64,000 nucleotides of DNA from Muraenolepis orangiensis (GCA_027704905.1 CM051022.1:18822768-18886767); one strand, 5' to 3'; shown: positions 11,068 through 23,759, numbered from the stretch's first letter. Notes: generated by a model not told the origin, from the letters alone. A program made the numbers and translations.

Positions 11068-12109
11068 ATGTTTTACAGATCTCCACTGGGTTCCACCAAG
11101 TGAAGTTGGGTGATCGAGGTGGACGCCGTAGAGATTTCAATGATGCAGGAATCGACACCAGGCAGGCCATGGAGCACGTCAAGGCACCCAAGTCGGGTCG
11201 GTCCATGTGGGCCGGTACAAGTTTGTGAAATGTGGAGAAATACGCAAACCCTAACGAATGCATGTTGAGTATTTGATGGCGATCTTGTGCTCCATCTCAG
11301 GTACCTCTGGCTCCGCCATCCAGTTAAAGGCCAACTTCTTCAGCATCATAACCCGGCCCCAGTGGGTTCTTTACCAGTACCACGTGGACTACCAGCCCCC
11401 CATGGAGTCCCGCGGGCTGCGCGCTGCTCTACTTTACCCACATGACAAAGTACTTGGTTCAGCACGCAGCTTTGACGGAGCTTTGATCTTGCCCATAAAG
11501 TTAGCGAACACGGTAAGCCTGTTGGAGAACAAGCGTCGGCAACGTGCGCGTTTAAAAGGGTCTGTTGAGATGAGGGCCGACTCTCTCTGTAGCTCACCCT
11601 GTAAGCCCGGCGCCCACGTAGGCGGAGACTCCTCATCCTCTGGTTCCACTCCAGCCGGTGGTTCTTTGCTACGTGTCATTTCCTCCCTCTCTCTCCACCC
11701 ACTTTCCTGTCAATCTCCACTCCTGTGGAAAAAAGGCCCCAAAAATATCCTTTAAAAAATATTCGGGATGGACTACAATTTTTGCCTGACTTTAACACTA
11801 GTGACGGGCAAACAAATCTCTGCTTATATTTTGGATTAAAAAGTGATCTTGGGCTTCATAAAGATAGTTACCACTGGTTTAGATTTTACTATTTTAGATT
11901 TGTCCACCTTGGATATGGAGGTTCTAAAGCAGCTGCCATAACATTCATGTAACCAATCATTTCTGAATAGTAATGTACAAATTTGTTTTTAAATAACAGA
12001 TTGTGCCACTTCCACATAACCTTGTGGGTTTGTATTGTATCATGAATTGGTCTGTACAGTCGTCTGAAGCGTGATACTAAACTTATGTGGTTTTGTGTCA
12101 CCGTCTCAG

Positions 12110-12236
12110 AACAGTTCCACCCGTTACCTACGCTGTGTATTGTATAATGCTAATGGAACATTAAAGTTACCCTAACAAACGAGCTACCGCCTACTTCTCC
12201 AGTATGCCTGCAGTTTTACAACATCCTCTTCAGAAG
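12110..12236 (+). other. piwil1: piwil1 exon 5 with a frameshift
   Basis: The acceptor at 12108-12109 joins in phase 0 and gives VLYNANG, but the conserved block IKVTLTNELPPTSPVCLQF downstream is in another frame, starting at 12160. One base is missing between about 12157 and 12160. No other AG acceptor gives an open frame, because TAA at 12151 blocks that frame upstream. This exon exists only in the first contig, so it has no second copy to confirm it. Confidence 0.72.
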
Positions 12237-12506
12237 GTCAGTTATGCTTTGAAAAACGATTGAAAGATAAGTTGACTTTCTATTAGCCTAAAGGCACATT
12301 TGTAATGCTGGTGACTATATTAGTTTGATTCATGTATAATATTTATACAATTTGCAAATGTAATGGTTGTAAGTGCTGCTTGGGATGGTATAAATCTTGA
12401 CTTGAGGTGTGATTTAGTGGTTTTCATATTCATGTCATTGCGAAGGATCCTGAGAATGTTGAATATGCAGCAGATTGGACCCAACTACTACAGTCCCAGT
12501 GATCCA

Positions 12507-13160
12507 ATGACCGTCCCCCAGTAAGACCCAATGACCATCCCCCAGCACCGGTAAGACCCAATGACCATCCCCCAGCACTGGTAAGACCCAATGACCATCC
12601 CCCAGCACAGGTAAGACCCAATGACCATCCCCCAGCACAGGTAAGACCCACTGACCATCCCCCAGCACAGGTAAGACCCAATGACCGTCCCCCAGCACCG
12701 GTAAGACCCAATGACCATCCCCCAGCACAGGTAAGACCCAATGACCATCCCCCAGCACCGGTAAGACCCAATGACCATCCCCCAGCACCGGTAAGACCCA
12801 ATGACCATCCCCCAGCACAGGTAAGACCCAATGACCATCCCCCAGCACCGGTAAGACCCAATGACCGTCCCCCAGCACCGGTAAGACCCAATGACCATCC
12901 CCCAGCACCGGTAAGACCCAATGACCATCCCCCAGCACCGGTAAGACCCAATGACCATCCCCCAGCACCGGTAAGACCCAATGACCGTCCCCCAGCACCG
13001 GTAAGACCCAATGACCATCCCCCAGCACAGGTAAGACCCAATGACCATCCCCCAGCACAGGTAAGACCCAATGACCATCCCCCAGCACCGGTAAGACCCA
13101 ATGACCGTCCCCCAGCACCGGTAAGACCCAATGACCATCCCCCAGCACCGGTAAGACCCA
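12507..13160 (+). repeat. 30-bp minisatellite built from the piwil1 exon 6/intron 6 junction (21 full units)
   Basis: Exon 6 reads QQIGPNYYSPSDPMT and runs straight into the array. Each unit holds the expected exon end (PQHR-like: CCCCAGCACCG) followed by a donor GTAAGACC, so the splice donor itself is repeated 21 times. Units differ at CACCGG/CACAGG/CACTGG, ACCATC/ACCGTC and AAT/ACT. The first partial unit (12507-12530) lacks CACCGG. In the gene frame every unretained donor is a TAA. The long minus-strand frames over it are repeat artefacts, since a 30-bp unit keeps any frame open. Confidence 0.95.
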
Positions 13161-16100
13161 ATGGGTCCAATAACCAAACGAACCCCGTCAGTGTGGTGCA
13201 ATGCTGCCACCGCTGAACTACTAGCTGGGATAAAGACACTTCTTTAGACTGCTATTTATGTTTGGTGTCCCAAATGCTATTTGTTTTACAAAATAAATAT
13301 ATATATCATTAGTTTCCCTCAACTGTATCAATTATTCGATAATGCTTAGTGCAAAAGAATGTTCTATAGAATAATAAAAAACGCATAAAACTCATTGTCA
13401 AACTGGTAGATGTTAATACCTCATGAATGGTTTTAAACTAAATGTAAGTGACTTAATAATAGAAAGAAAGTAGCTGACAAACTTTTGTGCATCTGCTTCC
13501 ACTCATTGTTTTTACCCAATCAGCATCTGCTAATGTTCAGTAATATCAATGTCTGGTTGAACACATCACACCTCGGCACAGCTGCTGGAAAAACTCTTAT
13601 CCAGGTGTCAGTATCAAGTATACAGTCTTTGAAATAAGAAATAACAAACGTCTATAATCATTGGCAGTTACTTAATATGATTGTTGCGTAGATATGGATG
13701 CGTTTCTGCTGGACATTTCCTTTTTAAAATCCATAACTTGAGTGCCGTGTAAGAACATTGTTTGCTGTTTTTTGTTGGTCAGATACAACAACAGGACGTA
13801 CAGAGTTGATGAGATTGCATGGGATCACACCCCCAACTACACGTTCCAGAGAGGAGAGACTGAGGTCACCTTCAAGGAATATGTTAAGAGAGTATGTCTC
13901 CTGTTGTCCCCTGTGTGGATGGAGCTGCGTACAGACATTCTTTAGATTGGACCGTTTTGATGACATTTTAGACAATGGCATTAATTACTATTCCCATGAA
14001 TGCTTAACATTCAACAAGCGATCAGCAGGTTTTAATGATCCTTTGTTGACACAAATGACTAACAAACATGCCCGATCTGGCACTTTGCCTCATGGTTTGT
14101 AATATTTCACCCGTCTCAAAGCAATATGCACTGGAGGTCACCGACAACAACCAAGTGCTGCTGGTCAGCCATGTGAAGAAGATGGGTCCAGCCATGCTCA
14201 TTCCAGAATTCTGCTATCTCACAGGTCAGTCCTTCTTTCTCTCCTGTTGTCTCCTAAAGACCCCCCCCCCTTCACATGTTCTCCTGGTTCTAGCTGTCCA
14301 TTGGCTCCATAATGTTTGCACCGGTTAACAGAAGGGGTGTTCCTGTCCACTCATTTCCCTCCGTAATAAAGGTAGAAATCAGCCGTTTGAAAGGCTTAAT
14401 GGATTAGGTTTAATTAATTTTAACTGTTCAGTAGGGGCTAAAACAGGAGTTGTCTTTGGAGATTTTAAATCGAAATAATCATCAAAAAGAACTAGAATAG
14501 CTGAGCGCCACCATGTGTGCGCTCGGCTGGAGTCGGAGCAGAGTCTTGTTCATACATCTCTGGTTATTATTTCATATCCAGTTTAAAAAGCGGTAGCTGA
14601 GGTAGGCCTATTTAGATTAAGTCATGAAAAGACCAATTGATGGTGAACGGCGGCACCTGACGTGAAAAGCGCTTCGGAGGAATTGTGAACCAGATTTTAT
14701 TAAATTAATGTTCAGATGTTTGGGGAAACTACACCTTGGTTAATTAAGCCTATTCAAACCATGGTCTAATTCTTGAAGGCATATCTGTAATTGATATATA
14801 GGCAGAGATGGTGTACTCTGGGAGGACTAAAGTGTTACCATTTCTGGTTCTGACCACCAAGCAACGACCAATGGACCAGTCTCAAACATCCTGTTAAAAG
14901 CTAAAAACACCACGATGACGAGCATTTACATCCTCCAAGACGGAGAATGTTTGAGGTCCAATATACTTGAGTCAGTCATGTTATACATTTCATGTTCCTA
15001 AAATGGGCTTATACATCTCTATATGAATCAAAACAATAATCTAAAAAGTTAGCATTAAGTGGAGCTAAAAGTGAAACTCTTCTCCCATAGGTCTAACGGA
15101 TAAGATGCAGTCGGACTTCACCATCATGGAGGACCCAGAGCAGAGGGAGCTTCGCCTCAACACTTTGGTCAACAACATTCAAAAGTGGGTCACGATTGAA
15201 AAGTTAGACTTTCTAACCAAATCAGTGTGAATTCAGGCTGTGTAGAAACAACCAACGTTTGTGCTGATTTGGTAACCAAGCTTTGAGAGAATGGTTCCTA
15301 GTCGAATAGGATTGAACTTGATTGTCTTTTTAAATTGGTAGAAATGAACAAGCCCAGATGGAGCTCAGCACCTGGGGGCTGAACTCCGATAAGCAGCTCC
15401 TGAGTGTGACTGGACGAGTCCTCCCGGTTGAGAGACTGATCCAGGGCTCACGCCGTGTAGGACACTCCTCTTCACTACAGCTATCACCTTTTACACTTGA
15501 TGCATACGATCAATCATGACTGTCCTGTGATGTATTGTTGCCCAGTACTACCCAAATAGGGCGGACTGGTCTCGGGAGATGCGTGGGTTACCTCTGATCA
15601 GTGCCCCTCCACTAGACAACTGGCTGTTGTTCTACACCCGCCGTAATGCCGGTGACGTCCAGCACCTGCTGGAGAGCCTCCACAAGGTCTCTGGTCCTCT
15701 GGGAATCCGCATGCAGAAAGCTGTCATGTGAGTGTTGATTGATGGGGCTGCCCCCTAGTCCATGACCGTGGTTATTATAGGACTATAGAAGTCTTTGTTC
15801 CTGTTCATTGTTTTAGATTAATTTAAACTGCATGTTGCCATATGTATGCATTATGATTGTATAATTGTCAGTCAAACATTATCAAAGTTCCCTCAACACC
15901 AGCAGCCTATGAATTGTAGTATAACTAAGAGTTGTCTTGTTGTCACCGGTCCTTCCTAAAGGGTGGAGTATGTGGACACCCAGGAGTCTCTCCTTAGAGC
16001 ACTGCAGCACAACGCTGGACCTCAGACCCAAATGGTCTGTTTTCTACTTGGCCTTCTCATCTCATTTGCTATTTAGAGTCAACATTTTCAGTACTTAACA

Positions 16101-16601
16101 CAGAAAGTAAAGAGCCAGGGAAACATTTGTGTAACTTATTTTACGGGAGTCTGAACTTTGTTGGGACTGAGGATAATCAGTCAACTGTGACTTATGTGAC
16201 TTGACAGACTAAGATTTATTTTGGGATGATTATTTAAACATCCTAATGGCCTAATGCACGTGGCAAAAGAACACTTTTCAGCTCAATTTAAAATAGCTTT
16301 TGTTATCAAGGCATTACATTAATAAGCAAATGGCCCTTATAATGCACACAATGTTTCCAACAGTGTTTGGCCTCTTGGATTGTAATGTGCCTAATTTTGT
16401 AAAGTTGAATCTGTAACAATACAAGAGCACTCTCACTGCTATAACTTCCTACGCTGCTCATTATAATAATATAATGAAGACGAGCCAAGAATATTATGGC
16501 CATGCACACTAGAGGTGGCAAAAATGATTCCTTTCTGGGACACTGTCCCACTGTTCAGTTCACCTAAAATAACTACTTTAGTAGTTCAGTGTCACTACTT
16601 C

Positions 16602-16735
16602 AGTGTCACTTCTGGTTGTAGTTTCTAAGCTCTATCACCAATATATCATGCGTTCGAGAACTAGTTCAGTGTCACTTCTGGTTCGCCACCTCCGGTTGTA
16701 GTTTCTAAGCTCAATATCACCAATAAATCATGCGA
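16602..16735. repeat. Direct repeat of about 60 bp in piwil1 intron
   Basis: The block GTGTCACTTCTGGTT, then GTAGTTTCTAAGCTC and ATCACCAATA, occurs twice just upstream of the inserted LINE. A second version is at 37598-37731. Confidence 0.7.
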
Positions 16736-16784
16736 AATAATATTTGTTATTAAATAGCCTATGTCATCTTGCAACATTGTAGGC

Positions 16785-18158
16785 ATACCTACTACCTTGG
16801 AATCGCTGGAACTGCGTTATCCTGGTTCACCTCCTACCTTGCAGATCGCACTTATCAGGTCACATGGAACGGTTCCCTGTCCAGACCCTGCACCCTGGAC
16901 ACCGGAGTCCCTCAAGGCTCAGTATTGGGACCCCTTCTGTTTTCTCTTTACACTAAATCGCTAGGCTCTGTAATCACATCTCATGGCTTCTCCTATCACT
17001 GCTATGCAGATGACACTCAACTGTTTCTCTCCTTTCCCCCCTCAGAAACCCAAATAGCAACACGCATCTCTAAATGCCTGGCCGACATCAGCAGATGGAC
17101 AGCCGCCAACCACCTGAAGCTCAACCTTGACAAGACTGAGCTCCTCTTCATACCGGGGAAAGACTGCCCTCAGATGGACCTACTGGTCACCATCGAGAAC
17201 ACCCAAGTCTCCCCCTCAACCACAACAAGAGACCTTGGTGTGGTGGTAGATGACCAGCTGTCCTGCAATGCCAACGTCACCGCGGTGGCCCGATCTTGCA
17301 GAATTGCCCTCTACAACATCCGCAGGATCCGGCCCTTCCTCACACGTGAAGCGGCGCAGATCCTGGTCCAAGCGCTCGTCATCACCCGCCTCGACTACTG
17401 CAACTCTCTCCTGGCGGGACTCCCCGCCTCTGCAACCAAGCCCCTCCAACGCATCCAGAACGCAGCAGCATGCCTGGTATTCAACCTACCGAAATTCTCC
17501 CACGTGACCCCTCTCTTCCGCGATCTCCACTGGCTTCCGGTAAATGCTCGCATCAAATTCAAGACTCTGGTGCTGACCTTTAGGGCAGTCAATGGAACTG
17601 CCCCAGCCTACCTCCAGGCGTTGGTCAAACCCTACATCCCAGCCAGAGCGCTCCGCTCAACTTCTGCCAGGCGACTTGTTCGACCTTCACTAATGTCAAC
17701 CAAACATCGCTCGTCCAAGACCCAGCTCTTCACGGCTCTGGCTCCACAGTGGTGGAATGAACTCCCGTCTCATGTCAGGACGGCAGAGTCCCTCGCCAGC
17801 TTCCGCAAGAGACTCAAGACCCACCTGTTCAGTACCACCTGGACTCTCCTTGAACCCTCCTTCTTTGTGAAACCCCTAAACTTGCTTAAGTCCTGACATT
17901 AATAGCTCTTAGCATGTTGTATATGTTAGCAAGTGTATATCCTTAATGTTGATAACACGCTCTTATCACAGCTACTTAAGCAGGTGACCTAGCAGTACGA
18001 AATTGTGTTATTCATCTTGTCAATATGAATACTTGTGAACTGCTGTATTTATATGTTTGCGTACCCCAGTGTTATGCTATTGTCTGCTTCAACTAATGTA
18101 CTCCTTGTAAGTCGCTTTGGATAAAAGCGTCTGCCAAATGCCCTAAATGTAAATGTAC
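16785..18158 (+). mobile_element. 5'-truncated L2-like LINE in piwil1 intron, RT C-terminal half open
   Basis: The reading frame is open to a stop at 17894-17896. It begins inside the RT palm (LGIAGTALSWFTSYLADR) and shows GVPQGSVLGPLLFSLY, the catalytic YADDTQLFL box, LKLNLDKTELL, TRDLGVVVDDQ, RLDYCNSLLAGLP and DLHWLPVNARIKFK. The 3' UTR ends with the fish L2-type tail GTCGCTTTGGATAAAAGCG and a short AAATGTA repeat. The 5' part, including endonuclease and the first catalytic Asp, is missing, so it cannot move by itself. The same insertion is in the second contig at 37781-39154. Confidence 0.88.
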
Positions 18159-18274
18159 TACCTAGGCTTGTTTGTTTAAAACCACAAACAGCCCATCCGT
18201 TGGTGAGTGAGTCAGTGAACTGACTCAGTTCATTTGAATCTAATCTATATATAATATATTTATACGAGTTTGTT

Positions 18275-18319
18275 GAACGACTCGTTCGGTGAACGACTCG
18301 TTCGGTGGACGACTCGTTC
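18275..18319. repeat. 16-bp tandem repeat, three units (two in the second copy)
   Basis: The unit GAACGACTCGTTCGGT is present three times here and twice at 39271-39299, a clean copy-number difference between the two contigs. Confidence 0.9.
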
Positions 18320-19426
18320 ATCTCATTAATCACTCTTCGAGCTACAGCCCTCCCTATGCTACTGCGAGTCCACTCAGTCAAATCACTCCTCCATCCTGCC
18401 CGCGAGGCACTTTAAAAAGTCAACTGCGAAACCAAAAAAAAAGCCGAAAGTGAACTAACAAACAAGAATGGAAGATAAATGAATGAGTCGTTCACTGAAA
18501 AGACTGGTTTGTTCGCAAATGACACCTCACTAATGCACACTAGTTATGCAATTGATGTATGTAGTATGTATGTCGTTTTATTATGTTTATGATATTCTGG
18601 TTATGTTTATTATATGGTTACATTAGTATTTCCTCCAGCACCGAAGATGGGAGGAGGTTATGATTTCACCCCCGTTTGTCTGTTCGCAAAATGACTGAAA
18701 ATGATGTACGGAATGATGCAAAACTTGGTAAGGGTATATGGTTCTGATTATTGTATTGTATCATTATATAGTTATATTGCCAATACAATGTTGTGATTTT
18801 AGTTTTCTATTTGGTAGCTTTTTCTTAGCCCTACATGTGTTTTCATCCCTCTGAAAGATGCTCAGATGCTTTCATCCAGAACGACTCCTATAAAGTGAAT
18901 CACTTGACCCAGTGTGCAAACAGGATATAGAGGGTTGTTGATTCAATACCGCATGGCTTCATGAAATATTTTATACACACAATAAACCTCCTAATTGAAT
19001 TGTATTGACCTGGTGTGTTGCCCAGGTGGTTGTGGTCCTGTCCAGTGACAGGCAGGACAAGTACGACCGTGTGAAGAAGTACCTGTGTGTGGACTGCCCC
19101 ACGCCCAGCCGTTGTGTTCGGGGTTACACCCTCTCCAGAGTCCAGCAACTCATGACCGTGGCTACAAAGATTGCACTGCAGATGGTCTGCAAGATGGGAG
19201 GAGAGCTCTGGAGTGTAGAAATCCCTGTGAGTGATCTTCTAATATCATTAGTAGTAGTCCCATACTAAGGTTCCCTGGATGGAATGGATCACACACTAGT
19301 TTAGCTCTTGGTATTCCTGCTGAGTGGGTGTATTTTGCCCTGCCAAGTTGAGTGTTTTTCACTGGTTCCTCTGCTTTGTTCTCTTGAGTTCAGCTGAAGC
19401 AGCTGATGATTGTGGGAATAGACTGT

Positions 19427-19429
19427 TAG
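19427..19429 (+). other. piwil1: Premature TAG in the piwil1 PIWI domain
   Basis: Exon 19394-19497 reads VGIDC-stop-HDT. The family has Tyr here (GIDCYHD), directly after the first catalytic Asp. The same TAG is in the second contig at 40408-40410. Confidence 0.9.
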
Positions 19430-20167
19430 CACGACACTGTTTCTGGGAAGAGGTCCATCGGAGCTCTGGTGGCCAGTCTCAACCAGGGCATGTCACGGTC
19501 AGTGGCTGAACAGGTCAACTAGTCTCTCACTACTAAAGGATCCTATTGTTGAATGTTGTTCCATGTTTGTCCTGTTCTCTAGCTGGTACTCAAAGTGTGT
19601 GCTTCAAGACAAAGGACAAGAGATTATGGTCTCAAGATGGCCTTAGTGGGTAAGACATTGTTATTTATTATTATAAGTCCTGCATGTTCCACTATAAACG
19701 GTAAACTTCACATGTGTTCTCCAGGTGCGCTCAAGGACTATCTCAAGTTTAACAACAGCCTGCCCTCGCGCATCATGGTGTACAGAGACGGTGTGGGAGA
19801 CGGCATGCTGCAGAGCGTGGTGAACTACGAAGTTCCCCAGATCATGGAGTCCATCAAGTCCCTTGGGGAGGACTACATGTAAGTCATTCCTCCCCGTGTC
19901 TGGCTGTCAACCGGTGGCCTCCGAGCTGCGTTCACCTTCCCCGCTGCGCTCCCTCCAGGCCCAAGTTAACCGTGGTGGTGGTGAAGAAGCGTGTGAGCAG
20001 CAGGTTCTTTGCTCACATGGACAGGAAAGTGGCCAACCCTCCCCCAGGAACCGTCATCGACACGGACGCTACCCGCCCGGAGTGGTAAGCCTACGGTGGT
20101 ACGTTTCCCTGCCATTGCTGTGCCCTCCCTGGGTGTAGTGAGCTAACGCTGCCGTGAATTCCCCAGG

Positions 20168-20170
20168 TAG
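20168..20170 (+). other. piwil1: Second premature TAG in the piwil1 PIWI domain
   Basis: Splicing 20084 to 20167 gives PEW-stop-DFYIVSQ where the family has PEWYDFF. Again a Tyr codon reads TAG. Also in the second contig at 41150-41152. Confidence 0.88.
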
Positions 20171-21155
20171 GACTTCTACATTGTGAGCCAGGAGGTTCGC
20201 ATTGGCAGCGTCTCCCCAACTCACTACAATGTAGTTTATGACACCAGTGGACTCAAACCTGACCGCATGCAGAGGCTTACGTACAAGCTCTGTCACGTGT
20301 ACTACAACTGGCAGGTAAGCTCATCCACTCGCAGGGGCAGGAAGTTGTCTGTTTGTAGTTATAATTATTATTATTGTTATTGTAGGATACCAGTGTGTTG
20401 AAGAAAGTTCAAATGGTATTTAAGATACAACCTGACCTGCTCCCATTAAGTAACTTATATCGTTCAACAAAGTGCTGGATGACTAAAGTTTAATCTGCTG
20501 CTGTCTGCATTCATGGGTTCATTGCTTAGAAGTCATTGAATGCTCTCTTTATATGAACGTAGGAAACTACTGAACTGAAGGATGCTACTTAAGTTCCAAC
20601 GTAGCATTTAGTGTGAACTTTAGACTGGAACCGAGGATCAGACATGTTAGACCGGTGAAACAACAGGCTGCTGGGTGGAAGCTGTAGCAATTATCACTCA
20701 AGATAACTGCAACACTTTATGTGCAATATTTGTGATTTCAAGCTAGCTCCAGTGTAAATTGTGAAGAACCCAAAAAACTCCTCTTGACATGTTTCTGAAT
20801 ATCTTATTGGAACTGGGATCACTGCCAGGGTTGAAGATTCCCTTTGATTTGTTTTCTCTCCTAGGGAACCATTCGAGTGCCAGTGCCTTGTCTGTATGCC
20901 CACAAGTTGGCCTTCTTGGTGGGTCAGAGTATCCACAGGCAGCCCAGCAACAAACTGGATGACTACCTCTTTTACCTCTAGTCCTTGATTCACTTCCTCC
21001 TGCTCATAGCGTTCACTAATTAGATAGTCTACAGTTGAAGGCCTTTGTTTTGCCAGCCACGACCCCTTTTGGTCATTCTTGTTCCCTGGACGGCTTTAGT
21101 TTCCGTTATGTCATCGTTTGCTGTATGTTTAGTTTCTAAAAGCTTTTGATTTTCA

Positions 21156-21161
21156 AATAAA
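21156..21161 (+). terminator. Candidate polyadenylation signal AATAAA of piwil1
   Basis: AATAAA 175 nt after the piwil1 stop codon. Present in the second copy near 42167. Confidence 0.6.
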
Positions 21162-21639
21162 CATACAGCCAACCTACCTTGTATGTTGTTACTTAAATGT
21201 TTGTCTTATTCCGTGCAAGCAATGTATTATCTAGTTGGCATATTCCACCATAAGCTAGGCAATATGTTGATCAATATAGTTGATACGGTTTAGGCCTACG
21301 TTGAACAAAATTTGATTTGTAATAACTTAAATTGCAGGGTGTTTATATTCAGGAAGAACAGTAGCCATGCCAAAATTATAAATGATTGCAATTTATTCGT
21401 TTTTTTATTAATTTGCACACCCACACACAAGCATCAATATAGGTTGATGGCTAGCACACAATTGCAGACTTGGACAGCTATAAGATGTTGATCTTCTGGT
21501 ATGCTACTTGTTTCAATAAATGTTTGTCATATTTTTTGATATTGGACTACTTACTACCTTGTAGCCTACCATAATTGTAACACCAGCATGTCTCATCAAT
21601 CTCATAGAGGCTATGAATAATGCAATGTTACATATTGGC

Positions 21640-21840
21640 GTCACTGTGGTACGGCAACACCACTGCCCAGGACAAGAAATTCATCGAGGGTCGTGAGGAC
21701 GGTGGAAAAGATCATCGGGTGTGCACTTCCATGCATTGAGGAGATCTGTAGGACCAGATGTCGGAAGAAGGCCATCTCCATCACAAAGGACTGCAACCAC
21801 CCTGGACACCATCGCTTCTCTACATATAATACAAACAGAA
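21640..21840 (+). mobile_element. Rex1-like LINE RT C-terminal fragment
   Basis: The plus strand reads VVRTVEKIIGCALPCIEEI and TRCRKKAISITKDCNHPGH, the C-terminal block of Rex1/CR1-like RTs. It is too short to function. The equivalent is at 42651-42851. Confidence 0.75.
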
Positions 21841-21994
21841 CATAACTAGAACAGAATAATAGGCACACATGTAGAATACACCCAACCCATATAATGGACT
21901 ACAATAGAACAATATATATTTAATAGAATGCAGTAGAATAAATACTTGTAATACAATAACACTAGTGTTGGCGTGATCAGTATGTGACCTTCAG

Positions 21995-22130
21995 AACTCT
22001 CAGGATGGGTTTGCAGCAGGGTGTGAAGCGGCTGGGATGAGGATCAGCACCTCTGGAGGCCATGGTTCTGATTCATGATTGTCTCCAAGTGGGGAGTGAG
22101 TCCTAACCCCAAGTCAGGGGTCAGCCTTTA
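21995..22130 (+). mobile_element. Fragment of the older LINE family (as at 4401-4931)
   Basis: The plus strand reads GCEAAGMRISTS, then a remnant of the KSEAMVL/DCLLQVG region. Degenerate. Equivalent at 43006-43141. Confidence 0.65.
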
Positions 22131-23499
22131 CTATCAAAAGAGACATTTTGGTCCCTCTCCCACAAAATAAAATCCATCTGGAGCCTCAAAACCCATTTTA
22201 CCCTTAAATGAAGACCACAGTGTATAAAGGTTTATATATAGGTATACTATACATACAGAGGGAGTGGAATTTATTCAAAAGCTTATTTCTAGTATGTATC
22301 TATTGTTATTTTTCGTTTAATAATTTAATAATTTAATAATATTTTAATTTCCTTTTTTTTTGTCACCCACTGTAAAATAACTATAGTTTGTTGCATTTAT
22401 GAAATGATAAAACAAAAAGAAAACTGTTGACATTTTATTGCTGTTTTTAACTGTTATAACAAAGAAAAACCTCAACCTCTTCTGAAGAGGAGAAACACTG
22501 GCATGTGTCGACCTACTTTGGAATCAAACACAGAACCAAGCAGCTCTATTTGAGTCCTTCCCTTATTTGTGGAACATTAATCAAATAAAAAGTAGCCAAC
22601 TTTGAAATAAATAAAACATATAGCTGCAGCCTAATAGCCGCTTTAAAAAATGTAAACATAAAAATAGGCCAGTTTGTATTTAACTATGACTTTGACAGTC
22701 CATTTCGGTTTGTTATCATCATCTTCTGTTGTTTCCTCCTCAGCCACGTACAGCAGTCAACCATCGAGCCTGAACATAAAACACAACTACTATCAGCTCA
22801 GGTTCCTCAATCAATATTAGTTAGCAAAATAATAGCCCAATAAATGATGGTGTTATCACCTGTTGTTTAATGTGATTCTGTTTCTGAACATCACTGCTGA
22901 GCTCCTCTGTATCGGGGCTGTAACACGTGACTTTGATCTCCCCACAGGACTGCAGGCTGTCATCTGTGGGGCGCGAGCGATATTTTGATTTGATGTATAG
23001 TTCATTGCTTGCCTCGCATATAAGCATGTGGATCCAAAGATGGACAGGAAACTCCAAATGCATATTTCTTCATGTTCAAATAAGTGTCGGGAATAATGTT
23101 CCAGATCAGCTGTCAGGCTTTTGAACTCAGACACCCACCCATAAGTCTTTATCGGCTATGTCGGCCAGTTCCATTTCAAGATCGGGTTGACTTATTCCTG
23201 TGAATGCTGACATGTTCAGCATGGATGGATGGATGGATGGATGGGTCGAGGTCCTGGGGTGTGATAATGTGTTTTTTTTTCCTTTCTGAACTCACTGAAT
23301 CTTTGTCCAAATGTAGTTTGCATTGCAATGATCGCACGCTGTAAGTACTCCACAATGTGTGTTGTTCTTCTTTGAACTCTCTCAGGTGAGAGAACGTACC
23401 TTTCTGTACATCTCTGGCAAACACTGTCATCAACAGCGGGGTAAGCCCGCATCGTTAGTCGTGAAAGCAAATAAATGTGTCCACACTGAATTAAACTCC
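22131..23499. other. AT-rich intergenic stretch, no gene seen
   Basis: No exon or element that I recognise apart from a short GGAT tetranucleotide repeat at about 23220-23244. Equivalent to 43142-44510. Confidence 0.5.
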
Positions 23500-23612
23500 C
23501 TGCAGACGGCAGGGAGAGGCGCCGGGGTGGGACGCATATTTTAGTTGACGAAATATTAAAACACTTTTTTTATTTCAATGTCACAGTATCACCTCAATCT
23601 CCAAAATAAGAA

Positions 23613-23663
<51 letters not shown>

Positions 23664-23759
23664 CTACTGGCCGCGGGTTGCCGACCCCTGCCCTAAGTGA
23701 AGGAGTTCAAGTATCTCAGGGTCTTGTTCTCGAGTGAGGGAACGATGGAGCGTGAGATT
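23500..23759. repeat. 260-bp direct repeat, left copy, flanking a minus-strand LINE
   Basis: Starts CTGCAGACGGCAGGGAGAGG, contains a (TA)n run and a hAT-like end (GGTTGCCGACCCCTG), and ends in a piece of the older LINE (VKEFKYLRVLFSSEGTMEREI). It is repeated in the same orientation at 25724-25980. The two differ mainly around the GGCCGCGGGTTGCCGAC segment. Confidence 0.9.

Larger units (their letters stand above)
7132..20981 (+). pseudogene. piwil1: piwil1 (Ziwi/Hiwi-type PIWI Argonaute), degenerate copy, first contig
   Basis: PIWIL1 binds piRNAs in germ cells and slices transposon RNA. Exons: 7132-7182, 9489-9576, 11068-11214, 11301-11512, 12110-12236, 12446-12520, 13783-13891, 14122-14224, 15091-15184, 15342-15456, 15546-15727, 15962-16034, 19026-19226, 19394-19497, 19583-19649, 19725-19878, 19959-20084, 20167-20314, 20865-20981. 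The N-terminus reads MTGRARSRG, then GRGRMRG, the arginine motifs recognised by Tudor proteins. Later blocks are QYHVDYQPPMESR, FYNILFRR, IAWDHTPN, CYLTGLTDKM, ADWSREMRGLPLIS, KIALQM.CKMGGELW, VYRDGVGDG (catalytic Asp), SPTHYN (catalytic His), ending LDDYLFYL. Defects: a 1-nt loss in exon 12110-12236, missing PAZ exons before 13783, a TAG right after the catalytic GIDC, a 1-nt loss near 19629, and a TAG at 20168. Most are shared with the second copy, so they are probably genuine. Confidence 0.92.

Noticed and set aside
12430..13239. Long minus-strand frames of 237-269 codons (repeats of GAGGWSLGLT and similar)
   Set aside because: All three minus frames are open only because the 30-bp unit lacks stops in them; no start context or family, and the same DNA is the piwil1 exon/donor minisatellite.
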